DNA of 64,000 bases from Mycobacterium sp. GA-1199 (lineage in GTDB: Bacteria > Actinomycetota > Actinomycetes > Mycobacteriales > Mycobacteriaceae): positions 62,001 through 126,000 of the forward strand of contig NZ_LQIX01000012.1 in assembly GCF_001500045.1 (NCBI RefSeq). Direction: 5' to 3'. The notes below the pieces were generated by a model. The model saw nothing but the letters and a program-made list of their open reading frames with translations. It did no database searches and was not told the DNA's origin. The position numbers and the translations under genes were made by a program. Below, one piece after another: positions 44,817 to 55,206 of the stretch. Position 1 is the first letter of the stretch, and every line of letters starts with the position of its first letter.

Positions 44817-47036
44817 ATGCGCGAAACAGCCCTTCGCATCTGCCCGCTGTGCGAGGCCACCTGCGGCCTGGTCCTCACCATTGACGACGGTCGCGTCACC
44901 GGTGCCCGCGGCGACCGCGACGACGTGTTCAGCCACGGCTTCATCTGCCCGAAGGGTGCCAGCTTCGGTGAACTCGACAACGATCCCGACCGGCTGGCCC
45001 GGCCGATGGTCCGTCGTGACGGCGTGCTGACCGAGACGACCTGGGCACAGGCGTTCGCTGCGGCCGCCGACGGGCTCGGCGGTGTCATCGCCGAGCACGG
45101 CGGTGCGGCCGTCGGCGTCTACCTGGGCAACCCGAACGCCCACACCATCGCGGGCGGGCTGTACACCCCGCTGGTCGTGAAGGCCTTGGGCACCCGGCAG
45201 GTGTACTCGGCGAGCACGCTCGATCAGATGCCCAAGCACGTCGCGCTGGGCCTGATGTTCGGCAGCCCCGTCGCGTTCACCGTGCCCGACCTCGACCGCA
45301 CCGACTATCTGGTGGTCATCGGCGCGAACCCCCTTGTCTCCAACGGCAGCCTCGCGACCGCCGCCGACTTCCCGGGCAAGCTGCGCGCGCTGCGCAAGCG
45401 TGGCGGACGCCTCGTGGTTATCGACCCCGCCCGCACCCGCACCGCCGAACTCGCCGACCGCCACCTCGCGCCGCGGCCCGGCACCGACGCGGCGCTGCTC
45501 CTCGGGATCGTCCACGTGCTGTTCGACGAGGACCTCGCCGACCTGAAGGACCTCGAAGGCCACGTCGACGGTGTCGACGAGGTCCGTGCGCTCGCCGCCG
45601 ACTTCTCACCGGACACGGTCGAGGCGTACTGCGGGGTGCCCGCGCACGACATACGCACGCTCGCACGCGAGCTCGCGGCGGCGCCGTCGGCCGCCGTCTA
45701 CGGGCGGATCGGCACGTCCACCGTGGAATTCGGCACCTTGGGCAGCTGGCTCGTCGACGTTGTGAACATCCTCACCGGCAACCTGGACCGCCCCGGCGGC
45801 GCGATGTTCCCGCAATCGCCGATCGCGCCCGCGGCGCGGCCGCCGAGGCCGGGTCGCGGCTTTCTCACCGGGCGCTGGCAGAGCCGCGTGTCGGGCTATC
45901 CCGAAGCCCTCTCGGAGTTTCCGGCCGCGGGGCTGGCCGAGGAGATCGACACCCCCGGTGACGGGCAGATCAAGGCCATCATCACCATCGCGGGCAATCC
46001 GGTGCTGTCGGCGCCCGACGGAGACCGCCTCGCCAAGGCGCTGGACGGTGTCGAGTTCATGCTCAGCGTCGATCCGTACCTGAACGAGACCACCCGGCAC
46101 GCCGACGTCATCCTGCCGCCACCTCCGCCGTCGCGCAGCGCGCACTTCGACATCGCGCTCAACGCCCTGGCGGTGCGCAACAACGCGCGATACTCACCGC
46201 CGGCCCTCCCGCTGACCGACCGGCCGGACGAAGCCGAGATCCTCGCGCGCATCGCCCTGATCCTCTACGGCCTGGGCCCCGACGCCGATCCGATGCTGGT
46301 CGACAATCAGGTGATCGCCGCGACGCTGGCCAAGGAGACCGCCGACCCGGATTCGCCGGTCGCCGGGCGTTCCGTCGACGAGATGACCGCGATGCTGCCG
46401 ACGGCTCCCGGCTACGAACGGCGCCTCGACATGATGCTGCGCCTGGGCGCCTACGGCGATGCGTTCGGCGCCAACCCCGACGGCCTCACGCTGGCCGAGC
46501 TCAAGGCCGCACCGCACGGTATCGACCTGGGGCCGTTGCGACCGCGCCTGGCCGAGGTGCTGCGCACGCCGTCCGGCCGGATCGAACTCGCGCCGCCTGA
46601 GTTGACCGCCGACGTCGCGCGGCTGCGGGACGCGCTCGGCGTGCGCCCCGACGGGTTTGTGCTCATCGGACGACGGCACCTGCGTTCCAACAACAGCTGG
46701 ATGCACAACCTGCCCGCGTTGTCGGGCGGGTCCAACCGGTGCACGCTGCGGATCCACCCCGACGACGCCGCGGAGCTCGGCCTGACCGACACCGCCGTCG
46801 TCAAAGGACCGGGAGGTGAGCTGCTGGCCCCGGTCGAGATCACGCCGGAGATGCGCCGGGGCGTGGTGTCGTTACCGCACGGCTGGGGTCACGACCGCGA
46901 CGGCACGGGTCAACGGGTCGCGGCCGCCGCGCCGGGCGTGAACGTCAACCAGCTCAACGACGGCAACAATCTGGATCCGTTGTCGGGCACCGCGGTGCTC
47001 AACGGTATCCCGGTGGACATCGCGCCCGCGGGTTAG
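44817..47036 (+). CDS. Molybdopterin oxidoreductase with [4Fe-4S] site
   Basis: A 739-residue DMSO-reductase-family enzyme. The N-terminal cluster motif is CPLCEATCGLVL with a later CPKG (four Cys), followed by the molybdopterin-binding domains (NPNAHTIAG, VVIGANPLVSNG, VIDPARTRTAE) and the C-terminal beta-barrel (RRHLRSNNSWMHN, PHGWGHDRDG). The position of the metal ligand has QVYSASTLDQMPK, a Ser-rich stretch without Cys or Sec, so it is not a typical formate dehydrogenase; relatives such as Rv0197 are annotated only as oxidoreductases. No twin-Arg signal is seen, hence cytosolic. Start ATG 44817 follows GGGGAC. No dedicated redox partner is adjacent. Confidence 0.87.
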   Translation: MRETALRICPLCEATCGLVLTIDDGRVTGARGDRDDVFSHGFICPKGASFGELDNDPDRLARPMVRRDGVLTETTWAQAFAAAADGLGGVIAEHGGAAVGVYLGNPNAHTIAGGLYTPLVVKALGTRQVYSASTLDQMPKHVALGLMFGSPVAFTVPDLDRTDYLVVIGANPLVSNGSLATAADFPGKLRALRKRGGRLVVIDPARTRTAELADRHLAPRPGTDAALLLGIVHVLFDEDLADLKDLEGHVDGVDEVRALAADFSPDTVEAYCGVPAHDIRTLARELAAAPSAAVYGRIGTSTVEFGTLGSWLVDVVNILTGNLDRPGGAMFPQSPIAPAARPPRPGRGFLTGRWQSRVSGYPEALSEFPAAGLAEEIDTPGDGQIKAIITIAGNPVLSAPDGDRLAKALDGVEFMLSVDPYLNETTRHADVILPPPPPSRSAHFDIALNALAVRNNARYSPPALPLTDRPDEAEILARIALILYGLGPDADPMLVDNQVIAATLAKETADPDSPVAGRSVDEMTAMLPTAPGYERRLDMMLRLGAYGDAFGANPDGLTLAELKAAPHGIDLGPLRPRLAEVLRTPSGRIELAPPELTADVARLRDALGVRPDGFVLIGRRHLRSNNSWMHNLPALSGGSNRCTLRIHPDDAAELGLTDTAVVKGPGGELLAPVEITPEMRRGVVSLPHGWGHDRDGTGQRVAAAAPGVNVNQLNDGNNLDPLSGTAVLNGIPVDIAPAG

Positions 47037-47779
47037 GTCAGCTCGTAGATCACGGTGACGTTGAAGCCGACGGCCTGCTGACCGGGCTCGATGGGGACCG
47101 CCGCCATTTCGGCGGCCGGGCCGCGCGGAGTCGGATACGGCGTCGGCGGCGACGAGGCGGGCACCTCCGATATCGAGATGACCTTGCCGAGGTCCAACTC
47201 GGCCAGGAGCGCGTACTGTTCGGCGCGGCTCTTGGCGTCGTTGAAGGCGCGGGCGCGCGCTTCGCGCACCAGTTGGGAATCGTCCTCGATCGCGAGCGTG
47301 ACGTTGTTGATCCTCGTCGCGTTACCGCCCCGGCCCGCGATGATCCCGAACACCTGGGGCGCCGTGTTGAGCGCGCGGACCTTGATGTCGATCGTGTTCG
47401 TCGCCCGGTAGCCGTCGATGGTGTTGTCGCCGCCGCCGTACTGCGGCTGCACGCTCACCTCGGAGGTGTTGATGTCCTTGCGGTCGATGCCCGAGTCGAC
47501 CAGTGCGTCTATGACGCCGCGCTGCAGTTGGCTGGTCTGGTTGAGCGCGGCGGCTGCGTCGGCGGCCACGACCTCCATCCCCGCGTTGATCGTCAGCGTG
47601 TCGGGCGCGCCGAGCACCTCACCGCTGCCCACGACCGTCACCTGGCGCTGTGTGTTGTCGTCGTCGTTGGTGAGGACGGGGGCGGCCGTCGCGTCACAGC
47701 CCGAGAGCAGGGCGACGAACCCCACCGCCGCGGCCGCGAGGATTCGGGTGGGCGTCTTCGCCCGGGCAGCGATTGGCAT
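47033..47779 (-). CDS. SIMPL-domain (DUF541) lipoprotein
   Basis: A 248-residue exported protein with a lipobox (LLSGC, Cys near residue 28) and a SIMPL/DUF541 domain (about 45-245) that in other bacteria forms oligomeric periplasmic assemblies. The motif QVTVVGSGEVLGAPD begins the domain; EARARAFNDAKSRAEQYA is the conserved helix. The ATG at 47779 sits 8 bases after TAGGG; a GTG at 47788 is possible. It is directly downstream of the alcohol dehydrogenase gene (its stop is at 47790) and overlaps the convergent oxidoreductase by 4 bases. Role unknown. Confidence 0.87.
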   Translation of the reverse strand: MPIAARAKTPTRILAAAAVGFVALLSGCDATAAPVLTNDDDNTQRQVTVVGSGEVLGAPDTLTINAGMEVVAADAAAALNQTSQLQRGVIDALVDSGIDRKDINTSEVSVQPQYGGGDNTIDGYRATNTIDIKVRALNTAPQVFGIIAGRGGNATRINNVTLAIEDDSQLVREARARAFNDAKSRAEQYALLAELDLGKVISISEVPASSPPTPYPTPRGPAAEMAAVPIEPGQQAVGFNVTVIYELT

Positions 47780-47789
47780 GGCTGGCACC

Positions 47790-48815
47790 CTACCGGCAGG
47801 GGGTCACCATGATCTTGCAGTGCATGTCGGGGTCGGCGAGTTCGTCGAATGCGGCGCCGACGCCTTCGAGTCCCACCTCGCCGGTGATCAGCGGCGAGAC
47901 GTCGATGCGCCCGTCGGCGATGGCGCGCAACGTCTCCGCGAACTCGTTGTAGTCGTAGGAGTTGACGAACTGGACGTTGATCTCCTTGGCGATGCCGAAC
48001 AACGGCGTGACGGTGTCGGGCTGCATGCACACCCCGGCCACCACCAGGCGGCTGCCCAACGGAGCCCTGCGCATCACGTCGTCGATGATCCCGGGAACAC
48101 CGACGGCTTCGAAGATCACCGCCGGTGTCGCGCTGTCAAACGGAGAACCCTGCGCAGGATCGAGCGTGACCTGCGCGCCCATCGTCGCTGCGAGTTCCCG
48201 CCGGCGCACCGAGAAGTCAGCCGCCGCAATGCATTCGACACCCTTGAGTCGCAACGCGGCGATGATCGCGATCCCGATCGGACCGCACCCGATCACCAGC
48301 GCGGCCTCGCCGGGACCGATGTCGGACTTGTTGACGGCGTGCAGGCCCACGGCCATCGGTTCGGTCAGCGCGGCGTGCCGCGGATCGACGCCGTCGGGCA
48401 CGCTCAGCAGCAGCGGCACGGACAGCAGCATCCTCTCCGCGTACCCGCCGAGCACCGTGTTGCTGGACATGATCGGTTCGAATCCCTTGGGCGACAACAA
48501 CACCGGCAGTGACGTGACAAGAGTTCCCGGAGCGGGCGCCTCGGTGCCGGGACCGGCCTCGAGGACTTCGCCGCTGAATTCGTGGCCCATGAACACATCG
48601 CTGCCCAGGTCGACGGGCAGCCCGCCCTGTACCGGCATACCGGTGATCTCGCGGGTGAGCCGCACCATCTCGGCGCCGTGCTTGGCGAAGTGCAGATCGG
48701 AGCCGCAGATACCGCAGGCGCTGACCGCGACCAGAACCTGACCCTCCTGCGGAACCGGCTCGGGCACATCGTCGCGGACCATCATCTGTCCGTCTCGCAG
48801 CACGGCAGCGCGCAT
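47790..48815 (-). CDS. Zinc-binding alcohol dehydrogenase (MDR family)
   Basis: A 341-residue medium-chain dehydrogenase. Catalytic zinc ligands are CGICGSD (Cys34 region) and GHEFSG; the Rossmann motif is IGCGPIGIA. The four-Cys structural zinc lobe of typical ADHs is absent: the corresponding stretch (SLPVLLSPKGFEPIM) has no Cys. It may therefore act on a bulkier or different alcohol or aldehyde. Its ATG directly follows the TGA of the EphA-like gene (TGAATG), and the SIMPL gene follows, so the three form a unit. Oxidation of diols made by the epoxide hydrolase is an attractive but untested idea. Confidence 0.87.
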   Translation of the reverse strand: MRAAVLRDGQMMVRDDVPEPVPQEGQVLVAVSACGICGSDLHFAKHGAEMVRLTREITGMPVQGGLPVDLGSDVFMGHEFSGEVLEAGPGTEAPAPGTLVTSLPVLLSPKGFEPIMSSNTVLGGYAERMLLSVPLLLSVPDGVDPRHAALTEPMAVGLHAVNKSDIGPGEAALVIGCGPIGIAIIAALRLKGVECIAAADFSVRRRELAATMGAQVTLDPAQGSPFDSATPAVIFEAVGVPGIIDDVMRRAPLGSRLVVAGVCMQPDTVTPLFGIAKEINVQFVNSYDYNEFAETLRAIADGRIDVSPLITGEVGLEGVGAAFDELADPDMHCKIMVTPCR

Positions 48816-49787
48816 TCACCAATCCAATCGGTTCAAGAACTCCAGCAGCGCGGCGTTGACCGCGGCGGGCCGCTCCTGGGGCAGCCAGTGTCCGCCGTCG
48901 ATCATCACCTCGCGATAGTCGCCCGCGACCAGTTCACGGGCGCGGTGGCGGGGGGTGTAGGCCATCGTGGGATCCTCGGTGCCGCCGATGAACAACGCGG
49001 GCACGTCGATCGTCGCGGACGGCGGGCTCTCGGTCTGTTCCCAGTTGCGATCGAAGCAGCGGTACCAGTTGAGCGCGGGGGTGAAGCCCGTGCGGCTGAA
49101 CTCTTCGATGTAGTAGTCGATTTCCTCTTGGCTGATCCAATCGGGTAGATCGCCGGGCTCCGGTATGCGGGCCAGGAAACCCTCCGGTCCCGGCGCGGTC
49201 ATCCGCTCAGCCATGAGCCCGTCCCTGGAAGCGGTGGTCGAGCCGATGAGCTTGCGGATGGTGATGGCGGGGTCGCGGTTCAACTCCGCGTCGGCCGGGC
49301 CGGGCTCCTGGTAGTAGAGGACGTAGAAGAACTTCTCGCCGAAGATGCGGCGGAACGCCTGCGTCGTGGGCACCCGCGAGCGCGGTACCGGCGGCGCGCA
49401 TATGCCCACCGCGCCGGCGAAGCGGTCCGGGTGAAGCAGCGGTGCGCCCCACGCCACGGCGCCGCCGAAGTCGTGGCCGACGATGACCGCCCGGTCGGCG
49501 CCGACGTCGTCGAGCAGGCCGACGATGTCGGCGCTCAGATCAACGACGGTGTAGGCATCGACGGCCTCGGGTTTGGACGACCGCCCGTAGCCGCGCTGAT
49601 CGGGCGCCAGCACGTGATAGCCGGCCTCGGCCAAAGCGGGCAGCTGATGGCGCCAGGAGAACCCCAGTTCGGGAAAGCCGTGGGCCAGCACCACCAGCGG
49701 GGCGCCCGGCTCGCCGGCCTCGAGCACCCGCAGGCGGACGCCGTTGGTGTCGACGAACCGCTCGGTAAAGGTCAGCACGATCAACAC
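48816..49787 (-). CDS. ephA: Epoxide hydrolase EphA-like
   Basis: A 323-residue alpha/beta-hydrolase, close to Rv3617 (EphA) in sequence, size and map place. The nucleophile is the Asp of VGHDFGG, the acid is in GGTEDPTM, the His is in GGHWLPQERP, the oxyanion HGFPE, and a Tyr in the cap is available for epoxide opening. The full catalytic set is present, unlike the EphE-like gene at 467-1408. The start may be GTG 49787 or 49778. It leads the minus-strand unit with the dehydrogenase and the SIMPL lipoprotein, divergent from ftsH. Confidence 0.92.
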   Translation of the reverse strand: MLIVLTFTERFVDTNGVRLRVLEAGEPGAPLVVLAHGFPELGFSWRHQLPALAEAGYHVLAPDQRGYGRSSKPEAVDAYTVVDLSADIVGLLDDVGADRAVIVGHDFGGAVAWGAPLLHPDRFAGAVGICAPPVPRSRVPTTQAFRRIFGEKFFYVLYYQEPGPADAELNRDPAITIRKLIGSTTASRDGLMAERMTAPGPEGFLARIPEPGDLPDWISQEEIDYYIEEFSRTGFTPALNWYRCFDRNWEQTESPPSATIDVPALFIGGTEDPTMAYTPRHRARELVAGDYREVMIDGGHWLPQERPAAVNAALLEFLNRLDW

Positions 49788-49978
49788 CCAAGCACTTCCG
49801 CGGCGCGAGTGTGGGCATAAAGCACGTCGCCATGGCCGGCAGCGTGCGGGTAACCCACGTTCGGCGGGATGGCGTGGAGAACCGTCGGGAACCTTGGTTC
49901 GTTGGTCTAGCGGTAGCCTGAACTATTCCAACTGCGCACCTGTTGGAGAGGTTTCGAAGTTTCGACGACGGATAGTTG

Positions 49979-52318
49979 ATGAATCGGAAAAATGTCATCC
50001 GCACGCTGACCGTGATAGCGGTCGTGCTGTTGCTGGGCTGGTCCTTCTACTACTTCAGCGATGACACGCGGGGTTACAAGCCCATCGACACGTCGGTGGC
50101 GATCGCGCAGATCGACGGCGACAACGTCAAGACCGCGCAGATCGATGACCGCGAACAGCAGCTACGGCTCGACCTCAAGAGCGGCAACGGCGACACCGAG
50201 AACAGCGACAAGATCATCACCAAGTACCCGACGGGGTACGGGGTCACGCTGTTCGAGGCTCTTCAGGACAAGAACGTCAAGACCAACACCGTGGTCAACC
50301 AGGGCAGCATGCTCGGCTCGCTGCTGATCTACCTGCTGCCGCTGTTGCTGCTGGTCGGGCTGTTCATCATGTTCTCCCGCATGCAGACCGGCGGCCGGAT
50401 GGGCTTCGGGTTCGGCAAGTCCAAGGCCAAGATGCTCAACAAGGACATGCCGAAGACCACGTTCGCCGACGTCGCAGGCGTCGACGAGGCCGTCGAAGAG
50501 CTCTACGAGATCAAGGACTTTTTGCAGAACCCGTCGCGGTATCAGGCGCTGGGCGCCAAGATCCCCAAGGGCGTGTTGCTGTTCGGCCCGCCCGGCACAG
50601 GTAAGACGCTGCTGGCGCGCGCCGTCGCCGGCGAGGCCGGGGTGCCGTTCTTCACGATCTCGGGCTCCGACTTCGTCGAGATGTTCGTCGGCGTGGGCGC
50701 CTCGCGCGTGCGCGACCTGTTCGAGCAGGCCAAGCAGAACAGCCCGTGCATCATCTTCGTCGACGAGATCGACGCCGTCGGCCGTCAGCGCGGCGCCGGG
50801 CTGGGCGGCGGGCACGACGAACGCGAGCAGACGCTCAACCAGCTGCTCGTCGAGATGGACGGCTTCGGCGACCGCCAGGGCGTCATCCTGATCGCCGCCA
50901 CGAACCGGCCCGACATCCTCGACCCTGCGCTGCTGCGGCCCGGTCGCTTCGACCGCCAGATACCGGTTTCCAACCCCGACTTGGCCGGCCGCCGCGCGGT
51001 GCTCAAGGTGCATTCGGCGGGCAAGCCGATCGCTCCCGACGCCGACCTCGACGGGCTGGCCAAGCGCACCGTCGGCATGTCCGGCGCCGACCTGGCCAAC
51101 GTCATCAACGAGGCGGCGCTGCTGACCGCCCGCGAGAACGGCACGGTGATCACCGGCCCGGCGCTGGAGGAGGCCGTCGACCGTGTCGTCGGCGGGCCGC
51201 GCCGCAAGAGCCGCATCATCAGCGAGCAGGAGAAGAAGATCACCGCCTATCACGAGGGCGGGCACACGCTCGCCGCGTGGGCGATGCCGGACATCGATCC
51301 GATCTACAAGGTGACGATCCTGGCCCGCGGCCGCACCGGCGGGCACGCGATGGCCGTCCCCGAGGACGACAAGGGCCTAATGACCCGCTCGGAGATGATC
51401 GCGCGGCTGGTGTTCGCGATGGGCGGACGCGCCGCCGAGGAACTGGTGTTCCGGGAGCCGACCACCGGTGCGGTGTCCGACATCGAGCAGGCCACCAAGA
51501 TCGCCCGCGCGATGGTGACCGAGTACGGCATGAGCTCCAAGCTCGGTGCGGTGCGCTACGGCACCGAGCACGGCGATCCGTTCCTGGGTCGCACCATGGG
51601 CACCCAGCCCGACTACAGCCACGAGGTCGCCCAGATCATCGACGACGAGATCCGCAAGCTCATCGAGGCCGCCCACACCGAGGCCTGGGAGATTCTCACC
51701 GAATACCGCGACGTGCTCGACACCCTCGCCGGCGAGCTGCTCGAGAAGGAGACGCTGCACCGGCGTGAGCTCGAGGAGATCTTCGGCGACGTGAAGAAGC
51801 GTCCGCGGCTGACCATGTTCGACGACTTCGGCGGGCGGGTACCGTCCGACAAGCCGCCGATCAAAACCCCCGGTGAGCTGGCGATCGAGCGCGGCGAGGA
51901 ATGGCCCAAACCGGTGCCCGAACCCGCCTTCAAGGCTGCGATCGCCGCGGCCACCAAGGCCGCCGAGGCCACCAAGGTGGCCGAGGGCGGCCCGAACGGC
52001 GCCAACGGCAGCGGGAACGGTTCCTCGGGTCCGACGCAGCCCGACTACGGCGCCCCCGCGGGGTGGCACGCACCAGGCTGGCCGCCGTCACCGCAGCAGC
52101 AGCAGCAGCCCCCGGCCCAGCAACATCCGCCGGCCCAGCCGCAGCCGCCGGTCCAGCAGCCGCACGGCTACTGGTATCCGGCGCCGCATCAGGGTTGGCA
52201 ACAGCAGCCCTACCCGCCGTATCAGCCGTATCCGCAGCAGGGGCCACCGCAGCAACAGGGTGCACCACCCCCATCGAACGAGGACAAGGGTCAGGACAAC
52301 AGCCGGCGTAACGGCTGA
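49979..52318 (+). CDS. ftsH: ATP-dependent zinc metalloprotease FtsH
   Basis: A 779-residue membrane protease. Two membrane helices (about 8-25 and 108-130) enclose a periplasmic domain; the AAA domain has GPPGTGKT and FVDEIDAVG with the SRH in GRFDRQI; the protease zinc site is HEGGH in [11 protein letters not shown] with the third ligand Asp in the usual EDDK region. The C-terminal 90 residues are rich in Gln, Pro, Tyr and Gly (about 52040-52290), longer than needed for catalysis and unlike E. coli FtsH. ATG 49979 was preferred to TTG 49976. FtsH degrades membrane and short-lived proteins and is essential in mycobacteria. Confidence 0.97.
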   Translation: MNRKNVIRTLTVIAVVLLLGWSFYYFSDDTRGYKPIDTSVAIAQIDGDNVKTAQIDDREQQLRLDLKSGNGDTENSDKIITKYPTGYGVTLFEALQDKNVKTNTVVNQGSMLGSLLIYLLPLLLLVGLFIMFSRMQTGGRMGFGFGKSKAKMLNKDMPKTTFADVAGVDEAVEELYEIKDFLQNPSRYQALGAKIPKGVLLFGPPGTGKTLLARAVAGEAGVPFFTISGSDFVEMFVGVGASRVRDLFEQAKQNSPCIIFVDEIDAVGRQRGAGLGGGHDEREQTLNQLLVEMDGFGDRQGVILIAATNRPDILDPALLRPGRFDRQIPVSNPDLAGRRAVLKVHSAGKPIAPDADLDGLAKRTVGMSGADLANVINEAALLTARENGTVITGPALEEAVDRVVGGPRRKSRIISEQEKKITAYHEGGHTLAAWAMPDIDPIYKVTILARGRTGGHAMAVPEDDKGLMTRSEMIARLVFAMGGRAAEELVFREPTTGAVSDIEQATKIARAMVTEYGMSSKLGAVRYGTEHGDPFLGRTMGTQPDYSHEVAQIIDDEIRKLIEAAHTEAWEILTEYRDVLDTLAGELLEKETLHRRELEEIFGDVKKRPRLTMFDDFGGRVPSDKPPIKTPGELAIERGEEWPKPVPEPAFKAAIAAATKAAEATKVAEGGPNGANGSGNGSSGPTQPDYGAPAGWHAPGWPPSPQQQQQPPAQQHPPAQPQPPVQQPHGYWYPAPHQGWQQQPYPPYQPYPQQGPPQQQGAPPPSNEDKGQDNSRRNG

Positions 52319-52347
52319 CAGGCCGGCCGGCTCACAGGGAGGCTCCA

Positions 52348-52956
52348 TTGGCGCAGTCGCAGCACAACTCTGTTTCGTTCAGGCCCGCGAACTTCGACCA
52401 GCCACGCGCTGAGGCGGCGGTCCGCGAACTGCTGCTCGCGGTGGGGGAGGACCCGGACCGCCATGGGCTCGAGTCCACGCCCGCGCGGGTGGCGCGGGCG
52501 TACAAGGAGTTGTTCGCCGGCCTGTACATCGATCCGGATTCGGTGCTGGACACCACATTTGACGAGCAGCACGACGAGCTGGTGCTGGTCAAGCAGATCC
52601 CGATGTACTCGACCTGCGAGCATCACCTGGTCTCTTTTCACGGCGTGGCACACGTCGGTTACATCCCCGGCCAGGACGGGCGCGTCACCGGGTTGTCCAA
52701 GATCGCCCGGCTGGTCGATCTCTACGCCAAGCGACCGCAGGTGCAGGAACGGCTCACCGGTCAGATCGCCGACGCGATGATGCGCAAACTCGATCCGCGC
52801 GGTGTGATCGTCGTGGTCGAGGCCGAGCACCTGTGCATGGCCATGCGCGGAGTGCGCAAGCCGGGCGCGGTGACGACCACATCGGCCGTGCGAGGGCAGT
52901 TCAAGGTCGATGCGGCATCGAGGGCCGAGGCGCTGGACCTGATACTGCGCAAGTGA
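52348..52956 (+). CDS. folE: GTP cyclohydrolase I
   Basis: A 202-residue enzyme, first in folate synthesis from GTP. The zinc/catalytic residues are in STCEHHLV and [10 protein letters not shown] (Cys, His, His, Cys). The start is TTG 52348, with CAGGGAGG 6 bases before it; length is the same as the M. tuberculosis protein. It opens a tightly overlapping folate operon (folE, folP, folB, folK) after ftsH. Confidence 0.96.
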   Translation: MAQSQHNSVSFRPANFDQPRAEAAVRELLLAVGEDPDRHGLESTPARVARAYKELFAGLYIDPDSVLDTTFDEQHDELVLVKQIPMYSTCEHHLVSFHGVAHVGYIPGQDGRVTGLSKIARLVDLYAKRPQVQERLTGQIADAMMRKLDPRGVIVVVEAEHLCMAMRGVRKPGAVTTTSAVRGQFKVDAASRAEALDLILRK

Positions 52957-53774
52957 ACTCGACACGGGTGCGCGTCATGGGGGTCGTGAACGTCACCGAC
53001 GACTCCTTCTCCGACGGAGGGCTGTTCCTCGACCGCGACCGCGCCGTCGAGCACGGGCTGGAGCTGGTCGCCGAAGGCGCGGCGATTGTCGACGTGGGCG
53101 GTGAGTCGACTCGCCCCGGGGCCACGCGCATCGACCCCGAAGTCGAGAAATCGCGGGTGTGCCCGGTCATCTCCGAGCTCGCCGCCGAAGGCGTCACGGT
53201 CAGCATCGACACGATGCACGCCGACGTCGCGCGGGCGGCACTGGAGAACGGCGCCCAGATCGTCAACGACGTCTCCGGCGGGCGCGCGGACCCGGGTATG
53301 GCGCCATTGCTCGCCGACGCGAAAGTGCCGTGGGTGCTGATGCATTGGCGGTCGGTGGGCGCAGACCGTCCGCACGCGGTGCCCGCCTATCGGAACGTCG
53401 TCGACGAGGTCCGCACCGAACTGCTCGCCAGCGTGGACGCCGCGGTGGCCGCCGGGGTCGACGCGACCAACCTCATCATCGATCCGGGGTTGGGCTTCGC
53501 CAAGACCGGCGACCACAACTGGACGCTGTTGCGCGCCCTGCCCGAATTCGTCGCCACCGGCATCCCGGTGTTGGTCGGCGCGTCGCGCAAACGCTTCCTC
53601 GGAACGCTGCTCGCCGACTCCGACGGAGAGCCGCGACCGCCGGACGGCCGGGAGACAGCGACCGCGGTGATCTCGGCGCTGGCCGGTCTGCACGGCGCCT
53701 GGGGTGTGCGGGTGCACGATGTGCGCGCGTCGGTCGATGCGGTCAAGGTGTTGGAGGCGTGGTCGCATGGCTGA
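52953..53774 (+). CDS. folP1: Dihydropteroate synthase
   Basis: A 273-residue TIM-barrel enzyme joining p-aminobenzoate to dihydropterin pyrophosphate; the sulfonamide target. [36 protein letters not shown] and [11 protein letters not shown] are all present. The GTG at 52953 overlaps the folE TGA (GTGA) and fixes the start. It is the functional FolP1 type rather than the FolP2 paralogue. Confidence 0.96.
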   Translation: MNSTRVRVMGVVNVTDDSFSDGGLFLDRDRAVEHGLELVAEGAAIVDVGGESTRPGATRIDPEVEKSRVCPVISELAAEGVTVSIDTMHADVARAALENGAQIVNDVSGGRADPGMAPLLADAKVPWVLMHWRSVGADRPHAVPAYRNVVDEVRTELLASVDAAVAAGVDATNLIIDPGLGFAKTGDHNWTLLRALPEFVATGIPVLVGASRKRFLGTLLADSDGEPRPPDGRETATAVISALAGLHGAWGVRVHDVRASVDAVKVLEAWSHG

Positions 53775-54144
53775 CCGAATCGAGTTGCGCGGCTTGCGAG
53801 TTCGCGGCCATCACGGTGTCTTCGAGCACGAGCGTCGCGACGGCCAGGAGTTCATCGTCGACATCACGGTCTGGATCGACCTCGCCGCCGCGGCGGCCAG
53901 TGACGACCTCGCCGACACCCTGGACTACGGCGCGTTGGCACAGCGGGCGGCCGACATCGTCGCCGGACCGCCGCGGGACCTGATCGAGACGGTGGCCGCA
54001 GAGATCGCCGACGGCGTCATGGATGACGGCCGTGTGCACGCCGTCGAGGTGGTCGTGCACAAGCCCGCGGCGCCGATCCCGCTGACGTTCTCCGACGTCG
54101 CGGTGGTGGCGCGTCGATCGCGGCGCGCCCGGGGTGGCCCTTGA
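53767..54144 (+). CDS. folB: Dihydroneopterin aldolase
   Basis: A 125-residue enzyme making the hydroxymethyl pterin for FolK. It opens with [22 protein letters not shown], with a catalytic Lys in [11 protein letters not shown] and a Tyr in LDYGAL. ATG 53767 overlaps folP1 by 8 bases. FolB of M. tuberculosis forms octamers controlled by substrate. Confidence 0.95.
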   Translation: MADRIELRGLRVRGHHGVFEHERRDGQEFIVDITVWIDLAAAAASDDLADTLDYGALAQRAADIVAGPPRDLIETVAAEIADGVMDDGRVHAVEVVVHKPAAPIPLTFSDVAVVARRSRRARGGP

Positions 54145-54653
54145 CCACCGCGGTTTTGTCGATCGGGTCGAATCTCGGCGACCGGCTGGCGATGCTTCGG
54201 TCGGTCGTCGACGGGCTCGGTGACGCGCTGCGTGCGGCGTCGCCGGTGTACGAGACCGCCCCGTGGGGCGGTGTCGAACAGGAGCCGTTCCTCAACGCCG
54301 TCCTCGTGGCCGACGATCCCGCGCTCGACGGCCACGGTTGGCTACGGCGCGCCCACGAGTTCGAACAATCCGCCGAGCGGGTGCGCGCACAACGATGGGG
54401 GCCGCGCACGCTCGACGTCGACATCGTCACCTGCCGAAGCGGGGGACGCGAGCTGATCTCGCAGGACCCCGACCTGACCCTGCCGCATCCGCGTGCCCAC
54501 CAACGCGCGTTCGTGCTCGTGCCCTGGTTGGTGGTGGAACCGGACGCGGCGTTGACGGTGGCAGGCCGACTGCGCCGGGTCGACGAACTGCTCGCCGCGC
54601 TCCAACCGGCCGAACGCGACGGCGTGCACCGCACGGAGTTGGTGTTGCGCTGA
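54141..54653 (+). CDS. folK: 6-hydroxymethyl-dihydropterin pyrophosphokinase
   Basis: A 170-residue [17 protein letters not shown] is the start motif, [12 protein letters not shown] and [12 protein letters not shown] hold the ATP and Mg residues. The start is TTG 54141, overlapping the folB TGA (TTGA). It ends TGATG with the next gene. Confidence 0.95.
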   Translation: MTTAVLSIGSNLGDRLAMLRSVVDGLGDALRAASPVYETAPWGGVEQEPFLNAVLVADDPALDGHGWLRRAHEFEQSAERVRAQRWGPRTLDVDIVTCRSGGRELISQDPDLTLPHPRAHQRAFVLVPWLVVEPDAALTVAGRLRRVDELLAALQPAERDGVHRTELVLR

Positions 54654-55129
54654 TGGGGCCGACCAGAAGGCGCGACCTCGCGGCCGCTGCGGTGCTGACC
54701 GCTGTCGTCGGCTATTTGCTCGTGCTCGCGTCATACCGGTGGTTCCCGCCGATCACACTGTGGACGGGTGTGTCGCTGCTGGGGGTGGCGATCGCCGAAG
54801 CGGGCTGGGCGTTCCACGTCCGCGCCAAGATCAACGACGGTGAGATCGGCGTGGGATCCGGCCGGCTGAACCCGCTCGCGGTGGCGCGGTCCGTGGTGAT
54901 CGCCAAGGCCTCGGCTTGGGTCGGCGCGCTGGTGTTCGGTTGGTGGGCGGCCGTCCTGGCGTACCTGTTGCCGCGCCGTTCCACTCTGCGCGTCGCCGCC
55001 GAGGACACCGCGGGTGCCGCGGTGGCCGCCGGGTGCGCATTGGCTCTGGTGGTTGCCGCGCTGTGGTTGCAGCATTGCTGCAAGTCTCCGGGCGAGCCGC
55101 CGGAGAACCCCAATGGGGCAACGGATTAA
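54653..55129 (+). CDS. DUF3180 membrane protein (Rv3605c-like)
   Basis: A 158-residue membrane protein with four hydrophobic helices (about 10-27, 36-55, 85-108, 118-145), matching Rv3605c and the DUF3180 family. The ATG overlaps the folK TGA by one base (TGATG). Function unknown; its consistent place beside folK in actinobacteria suggests co-expression rather than a folate activity. Confidence 0.85.
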   Translation: MGPTRRRDLAAAAVLTAVVGYLLVLASYRWFPPITLWTGVSLLGVAIAEAGWAFHVRAKINDGEIGVGSGRLNPLAVARSVVIAKASAWVGALVFGWWAAVLAYLLPRRSTLRVAAEDTAGAAVAAGCALALVVAALWLQHCCKSPGEPPENPNGATD

Positions 55130-55206
55130 CGAAGTTCGGCCCACGCGGTAACGAATCGCCGACGAGGCGACACGCGGAGTGACCTGTGACAGGTACAGTC
55201 GCCCCC

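Noticed and set aside
52085..52140. CAG-rich run in ftsH as a microsatellite
   Set aside because: The run is short, mixed CAG/CAA/CCG and in frame in a Q/P-rich tail; no longer perfect repeat is present.
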